Counted from the stretch's first letter, positions 1 to 10,305 are shown. The stretch: 64,000 bases of DNA from G963663775 sp963663775 (GCA_963663775.1 OY760624.1:434001-498000); one strand, 5' to 3'. A program made the numbers and translations. The notes: generated by a model from the letters alone, not told the origin.

Positions 1-198
1 GCTTTTGCTTTCGTTATTGTTCAGTTTTCAAGGTGCAATTTTTTTCTTTTCCTTTCGCAAATTTGACTAAGGTGTATGAAATGCTTCGCATTTCCCTTGC
101 CACTTTCGCTTCGGTAAGAAAGTGAATTCCCTCGTCCCGTCCGTAGACAAAACTTAGGTTTTCTTTTGCCTACTTTCCTTTTTTCCAAAAGAAAAGTA
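1..198 (-). other. 16S-23S spacer, 23S-proximal part
   Basis: No gene is seen here. This is the spacer between tRNA-Ile and the 23S gene, which lies beyond the left edge. Read on the minus strand it contains a GCACCTTG...TGAACAA motif near 16-38 that recurs near 533-540 in the inter-tRNA/16S spacer and near 2299-2320 upstream of 16S, as expected for rRNA leader and processing sequences. A short TTC-loop hairpin (arms GAAATGC/GCATTTC) lies near 78-94. Confidence 0.6.
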
Positions 199-275
199 TG
201 GTGGGCTTGAGAGGACTCGAACCTCCGACCTCACGCTTATCAGGCGTGTGCTCTAACCACCTGAGCTACAAGCCC
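199..275 (-). tRNA. tRNA-Ile (GAT anticodon)
   Basis: The minus strand folds into a full cloverleaf: acceptor stem GGGCTTG/CAAGCCC, TAGCTCAG D-arm start, anticodon loop CTGATAA with anticodon GAT, and GGTTCGAGTCC T-arm. The CCA end is encoded (199-201). It lies in the 16S-23S spacer downstream of tRNA-Ala, the usual Ala-Ile pair of clostridial rrn operons, and should be cut from the rRNA precursor. Confidence 0.97.
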
Positions 276-344
276 ATGTCAGTTTCGGCGCGGTTTTCCG
301 TTCTTCGCTTCCTTCCGCCCCTTTGTGCGCAATCTTTCGATTGC

Positions 345-420
345 TGGTGGAGATGAGGAGAATCGAACTCCTGACCCCCTGCTTGCAAGGCAGGTGCTCT
401 CCCAGCTGAGCTACACCCCC
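345..420 (-). tRNA. tRNA-Ala (TGC anticodon)
   Basis: The minus strand gives a complete cloverleaf starting GGGGGTG and ending CATCTCC-A-CCA, with anticodon loop CTTGCAA (anticodon TGC) and the GGTTCG-like T-arm. The acceptor stem has two G-U pairs. CCA is encoded. It is the first gene after 16S in the rrn operon. Confidence 0.97.
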
Positions 421-608
421 GTGGTTCACACAGGATCGGAAACTTAGCGTTTCTCTCATTTCCAGTTTGAAGGTACAGTTTTTTGAGGTTTTTGCCACCC
501 TTGCCAAGGCAAAGGTTTGCACCCTCTAAATTGAACAATGTATTACTTTCAGTTTACCTGAACTCTGTTGACCTAGGATTCGTAAGAACTATTTCATCTT
601 ACTGGTCT

Positions 609-2148
<1,540 letters not shown>

Positions 2149-2538
2149 TGTATTAAATCAGCCAAAGCTGTTCTAATCGACTTTTAAAGTCTGACGTGTT
2201 GACGATTTGTTTTAAGCGGATTTTCGTCTTCCGCTTCGAATCTTTGAGTAAACTCAAAGAATTTCAGGGTTCATAAATGGTATGCTTAAAGCTTTACATT
2301 GTTCAATTTACAAGGTGCAAAATTTCTTTGCTTTCAGCGAATTTTTGCACTGTGTGTCGAAATCCTTCGTGGATTTCGGCCAAGGTGCCTTCCGCTGATT
2401 TTGCTTGCCTTTTGCGCAATCAAATTGCCCAGCAGGTTCGCATTTTAACTTTGCGCAACATCCAGTGAATTTCACCAAACACCACTTGCCACAACCCGAT
2501 TCCGTTTTACGTTTTTCGCAATCGCATCGGAGTAGCTT
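2149..2538 (-). other. rrn leader upstream of 16S
   Basis: No protein gene is supported. The region is the transcribed leader of the rRNA operon. It holds the same GCACCTTG...TGAACAA motif as the spacers (about 2299-2320 on the minus strand), a TTCG-loop hairpin near 2360-2380, and A/T-rich sequence. The motif repeats fit pairing and RNase III-type processing around 16S. Confidence 0.6.
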
Positions 2539-2542
2539 AATT

Positions 2543-2571
2543 ACTATATCATGCAAACTCACATTTGTCAA
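2543..2571 (-). promoter_or_regulatory. rrn promoter P2
   Basis: On the minus strand a perfect -35 TTGACA (2566-2571) is followed by 17 bases and -10 TATAGT (2543-2548). It is the 16S-proximal member of two tandem sigma-A promoters, the usual rrn arrangement. Confidence 0.85.
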
Positions 2572-2638
2572 CAACTTTTTTCAGTTTTTGAAAATCTTTA
2601 TTTGCATGGTGCCAGTCCCTTGCGGAAGCAGCTAGATT

Positions 2639-2667
2639 AGAATACTACATCCCTCCCCCTTTGTCAA
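2639..2667 (-). promoter_or_regulatory. rrn promoter P1
   Basis: On the minus strand -35 TTGACA (2662-2667), a 17-base spacer and -10 TATTCT (2639-2644) form a sigma-A promoter 96 bases upstream of P2. A G-rich run fills the spacer. Confidence 0.8.
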
Positions 2668-2801
2668 TACCTTTTTTGATTTTTTTCGACATTGTACAAA
2701 CCACCTTTCAAACACAGCCAAAAGCCATCCGCCTGTTTGTATAAGCAGATGACTTTTGACCAATAAGAGGTATCTATAAATAAATGTACGCAAAGAAACG
2801 A

Positions 2802-3347
2802 TTACAGTAATTCTGCGATGGCGTTTCGCAGTTCTGTTGGGTCTGTGGTCGATTCAAAACGGCCAACCACTTCCCCGCTGCGATTCACAAGAAACTTCGT
2901 GAAATTCCACTTAATATCAGCTTCATTTTCAAAATTCGGATTGGTTTTTGAAAGTATATCAGTCAACACTGGTGTCAAAGCATTCGCCTGATCAAAACCG
3001 GCAAAGCCTTTTTGCTGCACAAGATATTGATAGAGCGGCGTTGCATTCTCCCCATTCACATCAATTTTTGCAAATTGGGGGAACGTAATACCAAATCGTC
3101 CTGTGCAAAAGGTATGAATTTCTTCATCACTGCCAGGCGCTTGGTCTGCAAACTGATTGCAGGGAAAGTCCAAAATCTCCAAACCTTTTTCCGCATATTC
3201 CGTATATAATGCTTGCAGTCCAGTGTATTGCGGGGTAAATCCACATCCAGTTGCTGTATTGACAATCAATAACACCTTGCCACGATGGTCCGCAAGACTT
3301 TCTTCTGCACCATCTTGTTTTGTCACATAAAAATCATAAACTGACAT
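2802..3347 (-). CDS. glutathione peroxidase family thiol peroxidase (Cys type)
   Basis: A 181-residue thiol peroxidase that reduces hydroperoxides; family members of this type usually take electrons from thioredoxin. Visible motifs are the peroxidatic block NTATGCGFTPQ with Cys35 in place of selenocysteine, FPCNQF with Gln65, a likely resolving Cys81 in HTFCTGRFGITFP, and KWNFTKFLV with Trp147. The in-frame extension upstream of Met-Ser-Val-Tyr looks non-coding. GAGGTG lies before this ATG, so I use 3347. It is monocistronic behind its own promoter and fits peroxide defence in an anaerobe. Confidence 0.93.
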   Translation of the reverse strand: MSVYDFYVTKQDGAEESLADHRGKVLLIVNTATGCGFTPQYTGLQALYTEYAEKGLEILDFPCNQFADQAPGSDEEIHTFCTGRFGITFPQFAKIDVNGENATPLYQYLVQQKGFAGFDQANALTPVLTDILSKTNPNFENEADIKWNFTKFLVNRSGEVVGRFESTTDPTELRNAIAELL

Positions 3348-3407
3348 TTGAAGCACCTCATTTTTATTTTGTAAAATTAAATTGCATAAAATATATTTGT
3401 TGCATTT

Positions 3408-3436
3408 ATAATAGCACCTGTACTGCTGTTTGTCAA
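3408..3436 (-). promoter_or_regulatory. promoter of the peroxidase gene
   Basis: Minus-strand TTGACA (3431-3436), 17 bases, TATTAT (3408-3413). The leader between it and the gene is very A/T rich and holds an imperfect dyad with TGCA ends (about 3383-3404) that could be an operator; no known box is matched. Confidence 0.8.
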
Positions 3437-3589
3437 CTGCAAATCCCATGAAATTTCAAGCAAAAATCACAGCGCCCGTTTCCTATTAAATAATACCTGC
3501 CAAACCGAAACTCGACTCCATCTGGGCTTGCATGGCATGGTATACTATATATTACAAGAAAAATTTTGTGAACTTTAAAGAGGTAGTAT

Positions 3590-5755
3590 ATGAATATCGC
3601 ATTGCAGCTTGCAAAAGAATTCCAGCTGACACAAACCCATGCAGAAAACATCATTGCTCTGATTGATGACGGTAATACCATTCCATTTATCGCACGATAC
3701 CGCAAGGAGCGAACAGGCTCCTGCGATGACCAAGTGCTGCGTGAGGTGTTTGACCGCCTGCAATATATCCGCAATTTGGAAAAGCGCAAAGCAGAGATTA
3801 TAGAAATCATCACAGCACAGGAAAAACTAACCGACACATTGACACAAGCAATTACGAACGCCAAGACGCTTGCAGAAATTGAAGATTTATACCGTCCTTA
3901 TCGCCCCAAGCGGCGTACCCGTGCGACCATGGCACACGAAAAAGGCTTGGGTGCTTTGGCGAACCTTCTGATGGCGCAACAGTTGCGCCAAGGCACGCTA
4001 GAATCCCTCGCCATGCCGTTTGTCAACCCGGAAAAAGGCGTGGAGCACTGGGAGGATGCCATTGCAGGGGCGCAGGACATTCTTGCAGAAATCGTGTCAG
4101 ATGATGCCACCTGCCGTAAAAAATTGCGGGAAAGCATCTGGCGAAACGGTTCCCTCTCCTCTCATGCCGCAAAAGAAGAAGATTCTGTCTATCAGATGTA
4201 TTATGACTATGCCGAGCCGATTCACAAGCTGCCCAGCCATCGCATTTTGGCGATGGACCGTGGCGAACAGGAAGGATTTTTGAAAATCAAGCTAGATACC
4301 GATGAGGATACGGCATTGTCCATTTTACAGCATCAGTTTGTCCGCTCTGACAGTGTCACAACCGCTTGTGTGCAGGAAGCCATTGCCGATGCATGGAAGC
4401 GTCTGCTGCTTCCTTCTGTCGAGCGTGAACTCCGCACAGAACTGACCCAAAAAGCGGCAGAGCAGGCGATTTCCATGTTTGCAGTCAATCTAAAGCCGTT
4501 ATTATTGCAGCCGCCTGTCAAAAACCAAGTCATTTTAGGGCTTGACCCTGCTTATCGAACCGGCTGCAAAATTGCAGTGGTCGATTCCACCGGAAAAGTG
4601 CTAGATACCACCGTAATTTACCCAACACCACCACGTAATCAAGTGGAAGATGCAAAAAAAGAGCTGAAACGCTTGATTGCCAAGCATACAGTCGGAGTTA
4701 TTTCCATCGGCAACGGCACGGCGTCCAAGGAGTCTGAAATCTTTGTGGCAGAGCTGATTCGAGAGCTAGACATCCCCGTCAGTTACATGGTGGTCAGCGA
4801 AGCGGGCGCATCGGTATATTCTGCTTCCAAACTGGCAGCGGCAGAATTTCCGGAATTTGATGTATCTCTGCGCAGTGCCGTTTCCATTGCACGCCGCTTG
4901 CAGGATCCCTTGGCAGAGCTTGTGAAAATCGACCCAAAAGCCATTGGTATCGGACAATATCAGCATGACATGCCTCCCGCACGACTCGACCAAGCACTGG
5001 GCGGCGTGGTTGAGGACTGCGTCAACAGCGTTGGCGTGGACTTAAATACCGCTTCAGCATCCCTATTGACCTATATCTCAGGCTTAAATGAAACGGTTGC
5101 CAAAAATATCGTTGCATATCGAGATGAAAACGGTGCTTTCCAAAGCCGTACCGAACTGAAAAAAGTGCCGCGGCTGGGACCGAAAGCATATGAGCAGTGT
5201 GCCGGATTTTTACGCATTCCCGGCGGCAAAAATATTCTGGACAACACCTCCGTACATCCTGAATCCTATGCGGCGGCAAAAAGCGTATTGGAACTGCTTG
5301 GCGTGCAGCTTGCAGATGTCACCATGCAAGGGATCCACACCTTGCCGCTGCGTCTGCAAGAAATCGGAGAACAACAAACCGCTGCCGCCTGCGGCATTGG
5401 CATTCCAACCCTGCGGGATATGATTACCGAACTGCAAAAGCCGGGGCGTGACATCCGCGACAGCTTGCCGCCTCCGCTTTTGCGCTCCGATGTGATGCAG
5501 CTTTCGGATTTGAAGCCTGGCATGGAGCTGGTGGGCACGGTGCGCAACGTCATTGATTTCGGCGCATTTGTCGACATTGGTGTGCATCAGGATGGATTGG
5601 TGCATATTTCGCAATTGGCAGACCGCTTTGTCAAGCACCCATCCGATGTCGTAAAGGTTGGCGATATTGTGACCGTTTATGTCTTGGAAGTGGACGAAAA
5701 AAAGAAACGCATCGCCCTCTCTATGAAGCCCTCAGCGGCTGCCCCACAGAAATAG
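3590..5755 (+). CDS. tex: Tex-type RNA-binding transcription accessory protein
   Basis: Tex is a conserved cytoplasmic nucleic-acid-binding protein linked to transcription and RNA metabolism. The 721 residues match the usual length. In order: helical Tex N-region, YqgF/RNase H-like domain starting near residue 314 with GLDPAYRTGC, helix-hairpin-helix repeats near 485-545 (NTASASLLTYISGL and VPRLGPKAYEQ), and a C-terminal S1 domain at about 641-713 (GTVRNVIDFGAFVDIG). AAAGAGG precedes the ATG. It is followed by a strong terminator and appears monocistronic. Confidence 0.96.
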   Translation: MNIALQLAKEFQLTQTHAENIIALIDDGNTIPFIARYRKERTGSCDDQVLREVFDRLQYIRNLEKRKAEIIEIITAQEKLTDTLTQAITNAKTLAEIEDLYRPYRPKRRTRATMAHEKGLGALANLLMAQQLRQGTLESLAMPFVNPEKGVEHWEDAIAGAQDILAEIVSDDATCRKKLRESIWRNGSLSSHAAKEEDSVYQMYYDYAEPIHKLPSHRILAMDRGEQEGFLKIKLDTDEDTALSILQHQFVRSDSVTTACVQEAIADAWKRLLLPSVERELRTELTQKAAEQAISMFAVNLKPLLLQPPVKNQVILGLDPAYRTGCKIAVVDSTGKVLDTTVIYPTPPRNQVEDAKKELKRLIAKHTVGVISIGNGTASKESEIFVAELIRELDIPVSYMVVSEAGASVYSASKLAAAEFPEFDVSLRSAVSIARRLQDPLAELVKIDPKAIGIGQYQHDMPPARLDQALGGVVEDCVNSVGVDLNTASASLLTYISGLNETVAKNIVAYRDENGAFQSRTELKKVPRLGPKAYEQCAGFLRIPGGKNILDNTSVHPESYAAAKSVLELLGVQLADVTMQGIHTLPLRLQEIGEQQTAAACGIGIPTLRDMITELQKPGRDIRDSLPPPLLRSDVMQLSDLKPGMELVGTVRNVIDFGAFVDIGVHQDGLVHISQLADRFVKHPSDVVKVGDIVTVYVLEVDEKKKRIALSMKPSAAAPQK

Positions 5756-5781
5756 CGTGGTGCTGCCACGGCAGATAACAG

Positions 5782-5822
5782 GCATGGCGTCATACAAACT
5801 CGTATGACGCCATGCTTTTTTG
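5782..5822 (+). terminator. tex terminator
   Basis: A perfect 14-bp stem (5782-5795 with 5802-5815) and 6-base loop are followed by a T run. No T run follows on the minus strand, so it serves tex only. Confidence 0.93.
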
Positions 5823-5840
5823 CTGCTTCTCACAGAATAC

Positions 5841-6119
5841 CTATTCATGACAAATCTGCGCCAGTTGTGCACATATACGGCGGCGTTCACAGCAAACCCC
5901 TTTGGCATAGCCGGTGGATGCACCTTGGACATATCCATTTTGATAGCCTTTTTGGCAGCCTTGCGCATACCCCTGTGCACGACCCTGCACACAGCCCTGC
6001 GAAAGTCCCTGCACATAGCCTTGCTGGCAGCCCTGCGCATAGCCCTGTACACGACCCTGGGCGCAGCCTTCCGCACAACCTTCTGCATAGCCGCAGCAAT
6101 ATGGGTTGTAACATTGCAT
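5841..6119 (-). CDS. small Cys-rich Gly-X3 repeat protein
   Basis: A 92-residue protein of unknown function. Residues 10-73 are sixteen uninterrupted Gly-X-X-X units (for example GYAQGCQQGYVQG), then Gly74. The residue after each Gly is mostly Cys, Tyr or Arg and the fourth is mostly Gln or Glu. A larger 12-residue period places Cys at 19, 31, 43 and 55. There are 12 Cys in all, with CC pairs at 8-9 and 76-77, and no signal peptide. AAAGGAGAGG lies 9 bases before the ATG. The repeat leaves other frames open, but this frame has the RBS and the regular protein pattern. It resembles the deca-GX3 motif of Yae1/Lto1 proteins; a structural or coat role is equally possible. Confidence 0.72.
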   Translation of the reverse strand: MQCYNPYCCGYAEGCAEGCAQGRVQGYAQGCQQGYVQGLSQGCVQGRAQGYAQGCQKGYQNGYVQGASTGYAKGVCCERRRICAQLAQICHE

Positions 6120-6273
6120 TTACGTTCACCTCTCCTTTCAGAGATGGTTCATTCTATGCCGCCGTCATATAGCCTGTGACACAGCCACCCCTTTTTAAAA
6201 CAAAACATTACAAGTCCATCTTGTGTATTTCGTCATTTTTTGTAAAAAAACACAACAAAATGTTGCTTTGCTC

Positions 6274-6302
6274 TTGTACTTTGCGGTTGTTTGGGATAAA
6301 CT
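6274..6302 (+). promoter_or_regulatory. candidate promoter of the GGDEF/HD-GYP gene
   Basis: TTGTAC (6274-6279), 17 bases, TAAACT (6297-6302) gives a plausible sigma-A promoter with a leader of about 165 bases. The leader does not match the c-di-GMP-I riboswitch core. Confidence 0.45.
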
Positions 6303-6473
6303 AAATGCAACAGCACCGCATTCTCAGCATGCCGTGCCCATTTTATACCAACCATATACGATTCTGCCAACTTGATGCTGCATGGATTGCACACATAGGA
6401 GCTTGGACGCTTTTTTGGAATAGAGAACCTTTGCAGGGTTCATAGCGATGACTGCGAGGAAGGATGAACAGCT

Positions 6474-9023
6474 ATGTTGGAAAGCTATGCCGAACAAATG
6501 GTGCGTTTAATGCCCTATGCATGTGCGTACAATCAGTCGATATACAGCCAAGACGGGCAGATAATTGATGGCGTTTTTCTGGAAATCAACCGCATGTTTG
6601 AACAGCAGTTCTCTATACAGGCATCGGATTGGATTGGTAAACGTATGTCTGATTTTTGGAAGACACTGGACTGCTCTCCGCCTATTTCCTACGAGAAGCT
6701 GCAAGAAGTGCCGCAGGAAGCGCAGTTGCATAGCAAAGCGGGATACCTGCAAATCCATGCCTTTATGCTTGAAAACGGCGTTTTTACGCTTTTATGCCAT
6801 GCGCTTACGCACGATGAAACAAATACGCTGCTGCAAAAGCAAGCATTGCAGAAGGCCTCTGTTAACCTGGACTTTATCTTCAACAGCACCCAGGACGGTA
6901 TGTTTCTGGCGGAGTATAAAAACAACACATTCTATTATATCAGCTTTAATGTGGCACACGAACGCATCACAGGTCTGCAAAACAGTGCCATTGTGGGGAA
7001 GACACCGCACGAGGTTTGGGGACAGGAGGTCGGCGAACGCCTCTCCCAACTATATCTGCAAGCAATCGTGCAGCAAAAAAATCTGGTGTTCGAAGAAAAC
7101 TTCGAGGCCGACGGCATCGCCTATGTGTTTTTAACCAGCTTGTCAGTTGCAAAAAAGTCTGGTCGACAATATCTCATTGCCTCCCGTAAGGACATCACAA
7201 AATATAAGCAGTTAGAAGAAAGTCATCAGATTTTGCTGCATCGCCTGCAAGCGATGTTCACCGACCATATTGCCTGCATGCTCATCATCGACCCCAATAG
7301 CGGTCAGATTTTGGATGCCAATCCAGCAGCTTGCGCTTATTATGGATATGAAAAGTCCGAGTTGCTGCGTTTAAATATCCAATCTATCAACACCTTGCCA
7401 GCGGAACATGTACAAAAACAAAGATTGCTTGCAGTGAAAGAGAAAAATGCGCACTTTATCTTTCCGCATCGATTGAGTAACGGAGAGGTTCGGATTGTCG
7501 AAGTATATTCGTGTCCAATAGCAGACAAGAGTCGCACAAATTTATTTTCCATTATTTTTGATGTAACCGACCGAGAAAATTATCGAAAAGTGCTGTTTCA
7601 AGAAAAAGAACTGCTGCACACCACCTTAAAATCCATTGGTGACGGTGTTTTAACCACAGACACCGCCGGCAGAATCACCTCACTCAACCACGCCGCAGAA
7701 AAAATGACTGGGTGGCACAACGAAGAGGTCATCGGCAGACCGTTTTCCGATATTTTCATCCTGCAAAACGAAGAAACCGGACTGCCTGCCAAAAATCCTG
7801 TAGAAACGGTATTGCTGACAGGGGAACTGACGGCTCTGGAAAATAACACCGTTTTGCAAAACCGCTTTGGCGATAAAATCACCATTGCCGACAGTGCCGC
7901 CCCCATCAAAAGCGAAGATGGCAGGATGTTTGGTGTCGTGATGGTGTTTCGGGATGTGCGCTTTGAAAAGGCACAGCAAAAAGAGATTGTCTTTCTCAGC
8001 TATCATGATGCCTTAACCGGCATCCACAACCGCCGCTTTGCCGATGCAGAACTGCGCCGTATCTCCAAAGAAACAGCAACAGACATTGCCGTCATCATGG
8101 GCGATGTCAACGGTCTCAAAATCACAAACGATGTCTTTGGCCACGAAATGGGCGATGAACTGCTCAAACGTGTGGCACAGGTACTGCAGGAAACCTGCGG
8201 GGCACAGCATATGGTTGCCCGTTGGGGGGGCGATGAATTCTTGGTGCTACTTCCACAAACTACTCAAACACAGGCAGATGTACTGGTCAACCAACTGCAG
8301 GAAAATTTTCAAAAACAAACGGTAGGCCCCCTGCAAGTGAGTGTTTCCCTTGGTTGTGCCGCACGCAAACGCACAGAGCAAAGCATGCAGGAAGTGATTC
8401 GAGAAGCCGAGGAATGGATGTACCGCCAAAAATTGCTGGAAAGCCGAACCTATCGCACGAACATCATCAACACGCTGTTGGAAACCCTCTATGAAAAGAG
8501 CATGGAAACCGAAGCGCATGCCAAGCGAATGGCAACATCCTGCAAAGCAATGGCACAAAAAATGCAGTTAAGCGATAAAATCAAGAATGAATTGTCGCTC
8601 TTTTCCATCTTGCATGACATTGGCAAGGTCGGCATTGATTCCGATATTCTATGTAAAAAAGAACCGCTGACCACACAAGAGCGCAGCGAAATTCAAAAGC
8701 ATCCTGAAATCGGCTATCGCATCACCCAGAATGCGCCCGAACTTTCCATCGTAGCGGAATATATTTTAGCGCACCATGAACGATGGGACGGCACAGGCTA
8801 TCCCAAAGGACTAAAAGGCGAAGAAATTCCGCTGTGCTGTCGGATTCTTGCAGTGGCAGATGCCTTTGATGCAATGACACATGAGCGGGTATATCGAAAA
8901 GCGATGTCCCCTGCTGCAGCAATACAAGAACTGCGGCAGCATGCAGGTACACAATTCGCCCCCGACATTGTAGATGTTTTTATAGACCTTCTGCAAGCCA
9001 CCGATGCCACCGCATATCTTTAA
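6474..9023 (+). CDS. multi-PAS GGDEF and HD-GYP cyclic-dinucleotide signalling protein
   Basis: An 849-residue soluble signalling protein. About four PAS-like sensor segments fill residues 1-510 (for example PNSGQILDANPAACAYYG). The diguanylate cyclase domain has an intact GGDEF at 585-589 (ARWGGDEFLVLL). A C-terminal HD-GYP phosphodiesterase domain has His714-Asp715 (LHDIGKVG) and HHERWDGTGYP at 767-777. Both catalytic signatures look intact, so it could make and degrade c-di-GMP or a related dinucleotide. The four residues that would form the RxxD inhibitory site are GAQH, so product inhibition there looks lost. No transmembrane segment is seen. GAGGAAGG precedes the ATG. Confidence 0.93.
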   Translation: MLESYAEQMVRLMPYACAYNQSIYSQDGQIIDGVFLEINRMFEQQFSIQASDWIGKRMSDFWKTLDCSPPISYEKLQEVPQEAQLHSKAGYLQIHAFMLENGVFTLLCHALTHDETNTLLQKQALQKASVNLDFIFNSTQDGMFLAEYKNNTFYYISFNVAHERITGLQNSAIVGKTPHEVWGQEVGERLSQLYLQAIVQQKNLVFEENFEADGIAYVFLTSLSVAKKSGRQYLIASRKDITKYKQLEESHQILLHRLQAMFTDHIACMLIIDPNSGQILDANPAACAYYGYEKSELLRLNIQSINTLPAEHVQKQRLLAVKEKNAHFIFPHRLSNGEVRIVEVYSCPIADKSRTNLFSIIFDVTDRENYRKVLFQEKELLHTTLKSIGDGVLTTDTAGRITSLNHAAEKMTGWHNEEVIGRPFSDIFILQNEETGLPAKNPVETVLLTGELTALENNTVLQNRFGDKITIADSAAPIKSEDGRMFGVVMVFRDVRFEKAQQKEIVFLSYHDALTGIHNRRFADAELRRISKETATDIAVIMGDVNGLKITNDVFGHEMGDELLKRVAQVLQETCGAQHMVARWGGDEFLVLLPQTTQTQADVLVNQLQENFQKQTVGPLQVSVSLGCAARKRTEQSMQEVIREAEEWMYRQKLLESRTYRTNIINTLLETLYEKSMETEAHAKRMATSCKAMAQKMQLSDKIKNELSLFSILHDIGKVGIDSDILCKKEPLTTQERSEIQKHPEIGYRITQNAPELSIVAEYILAHHERWDGTGYPKGLKGEEIPLCCRILAVADAFDAMTHERVYRKAMSPAAAIQELRQHAGTQFAPDIVDVFIDLLQATDATAYL

Positions 9024-9033
9024 AGAATGCAGT

Positions 9034-9083
9034 AAATATGCCGCAGCCACCTGTGTAAAGCAAGTGGCTGCGGCATATTTTTA
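9034..9083. terminator. bidirectional terminator between convergent genes
   Basis: A 17-bp perfect stem (9034-9050 with 9064-9080) with A/T-rich ends on both sides separates the convergent GGDEF/HD-GYP gene and the YczE-like gene. Confidence 0.9.
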
Positions 9084-9091
9084 TGGGTGCA

Positions 9092-9787
9092 TCAAGAAGA
9101 CATCTGGTCCGTCTGCGGGCAGGACATCGCCTGTCGATTATAGGGTTTGAAAAGAAGATTGCCGACAAACCCAAATCGCCGGATACAAAATCGTGCCGTT
9201 GAGCCAATCATCACCGATGCCACAACCGTGCCTTCCCGCACCCCTGCCAGCTTGTGCAGCAGAATAAAGCCCATGATGGTTGCAATAATGGTCATCGAGG
9301 AGTCAAACGCCACTTTTGTATGCCCAAAATCCGTATGAAACGTGTCCGAAACCACTTTCACGAAGGATTCCCCCGGCAGCATCACCACATCCGCAATCAC
9401 TTCTAAAAAAACACCGGTGCCCAATATGACACATCCTATCAGCAGAAATACAATTTTTGCAAGATACGCATGCAAAGAGATGCCCGCCAGCAAATTCATA
9501 GTCAAGTCGATAAAGTACGAAAATAAAAATGACAGCGGAATTTGCAAAACATATTCCTTCGGAAATTGCTTCCGCAGCATGAAAATCTGCAAAATGATGA
9601 GTACAATGCTCATGTACAGCGTGAACTGTCCCAATGTTGGCGTGTACGCCAGACTTAATGTATAGGTGATGCTGGAAATCGGCGATGTGCCCAAACTGGC
9701 TTTGGTGACAAAGCTGATGCCAAACGCACAGAAAAAAAGACCCAGCAAAAAAATGATGTACCGTTTGAATCGTTCGATGATGTTCAT
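9092..9787 (-). CDS. YczE/YitT-like integral membrane protein
   Basis: A 231-residue polytopic membrane protein with about five hydrophobic segments, beginning MNIIERFKRYIIFLLGLFFC. The early KASLGTSPISS block is typical of YczE-type proteins of unknown transport function. The start is set by an ATGA overlap with the stop of the upstream marR gene; the longer reading upstream is the marR sequence in another frame. Tight coupling suggests that the MarR protein controls this membrane protein, perhaps an exporter or sensor of its ligand. Confidence 0.8.
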   Translation of the reverse strand: MNIIERFKRYIIFLLGLFFCAFGISFVTKASLGTSPISSITYTLSLAYTPTLGQFTLYMSIVLIILQIFMLRKQFPKEYVLQIPLSFLFSYFIDLTMNLLAGISLHAYLAKIVFLLIGCVILGTGVFLEVIADVVMLPGESFVKVVSDTFHTDFGHTKVAFDSSMTIIATIMGFILLHKLAGVREGTVVASVMIGSTARFCIRRFGFVGNLLFKPYNRQAMSCPQTDQMSS

Positions 9788-10215
9788 TGCATACCTCTTA
9801 TATCCGTCATATTTGCACAAATTTTGGTGAGTGTGTCCTGTAATTGGTTGCGTGCCTGCGGAGAAATGCCGCAAAAAACGCTTTCTTCCAGCTCCAAAAA
9901 GGTCTGTTCGACCAACCTGCATTTTTCCCATCCCAGTTCGGTCAGCACAATGGAGTAGGTTCGGCGATTTTCCGGACGCACTTGCCGTGTAATCAGCCCT
10001 TTTTCCTCCATGCGATGTAAAATGCCCGTCATCGTTGCCGGTTCAATTTGGCAGGCGTGCGCAATTTGCTTTTGCATACTGCCATCATGCTGACTTAAAT
10101 AATCCAGAATTTTCGGTTGCCCCGGTGAAAGTCCGGCATCTGCCAAGCGTTCCGTCACACGGTTGCGAAACAGTGCGTGCACAATCATCAATTGATAGTG
10201 AAAGCTATTGTCCAT
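9784..10215 (-). CDS. MarR-family transcriptional regulator
   Basis: A 143-residue winged-helix repressor. The recognition region reads MQKQIAHACQIEPATMTGILHRMEEKGLITRQ, shown here as MQKQIAHACQIEPATM then GILHRMEEKGLI, followed by the wing RPENRRTYSIVLTELG. AGAGGTGG lies 8 bases before the ATG at 10215; the in-frame GTG at 10227 falls inside that RBS. It has its own promoter with a palindrome in the early transcribed region, so autoregulation is likely. It is translationally coupled to the downstream membrane protein. Confidence 0.92.
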   Translation of the reverse strand: MDNSFHYQLMIVHALFRNRVTERLADAGLSPGQPKILDYLSQHDGSMQKQIAHACQIEPATMTGILHRMEEKGLITRQVRPENRRTYSIVLTELGWEKCRLVEQTFLELEESVFCGISPQARNQLQDTLTKICANMTDIRGMQ

Positions 10216-10256
10216 AAAATATGCCACCTCTTTTTGTATATCCTGCTATATAATAC

Positions 10257-10268
10257 TTAGCATGCTAA
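10257..10268. promoter_or_regulatory. putative MarR operator
   Basis: The perfect 12-base palindrome TTAGCATGCTAA sits just downstream of the marR -10 element, around the expected transcription start. Its size and place fit an autoregulatory MarR site. Binding is inferred. Confidence 0.65.
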
Positions 10269-10273
10269 CTATA

Positions 10274-10302
10274 AATATAGCAGGCGGCATCTAGCTTGTC
10301 AA
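10274..10302 (-). promoter_or_regulatory. marR-yczE promoter
   Basis: Minus-strand TTGACA (10297-10302), 17 bases, TATATT (10274-10279). A near-consensus sigma-A promoter. Confidence 0.88.
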
Positions 10303-10305
10303 TAG

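Noticed and set aside
5804..6179. Plus-strand and other-frame ORFs over the Gly-X3 gene
   Set aside because: The 12-base repeat keeps several frames open. Only the minus-strand 5841-6119 frame has an RBS and a regular protein pattern.
6303..6473. c-di-GMP riboswitch in the leader of the GGDEF/HD-GYP gene
   Set aside because: A GGACGC string is present, but the conserved receptor and helices of the c-di-GMP-I class cannot be built around it.
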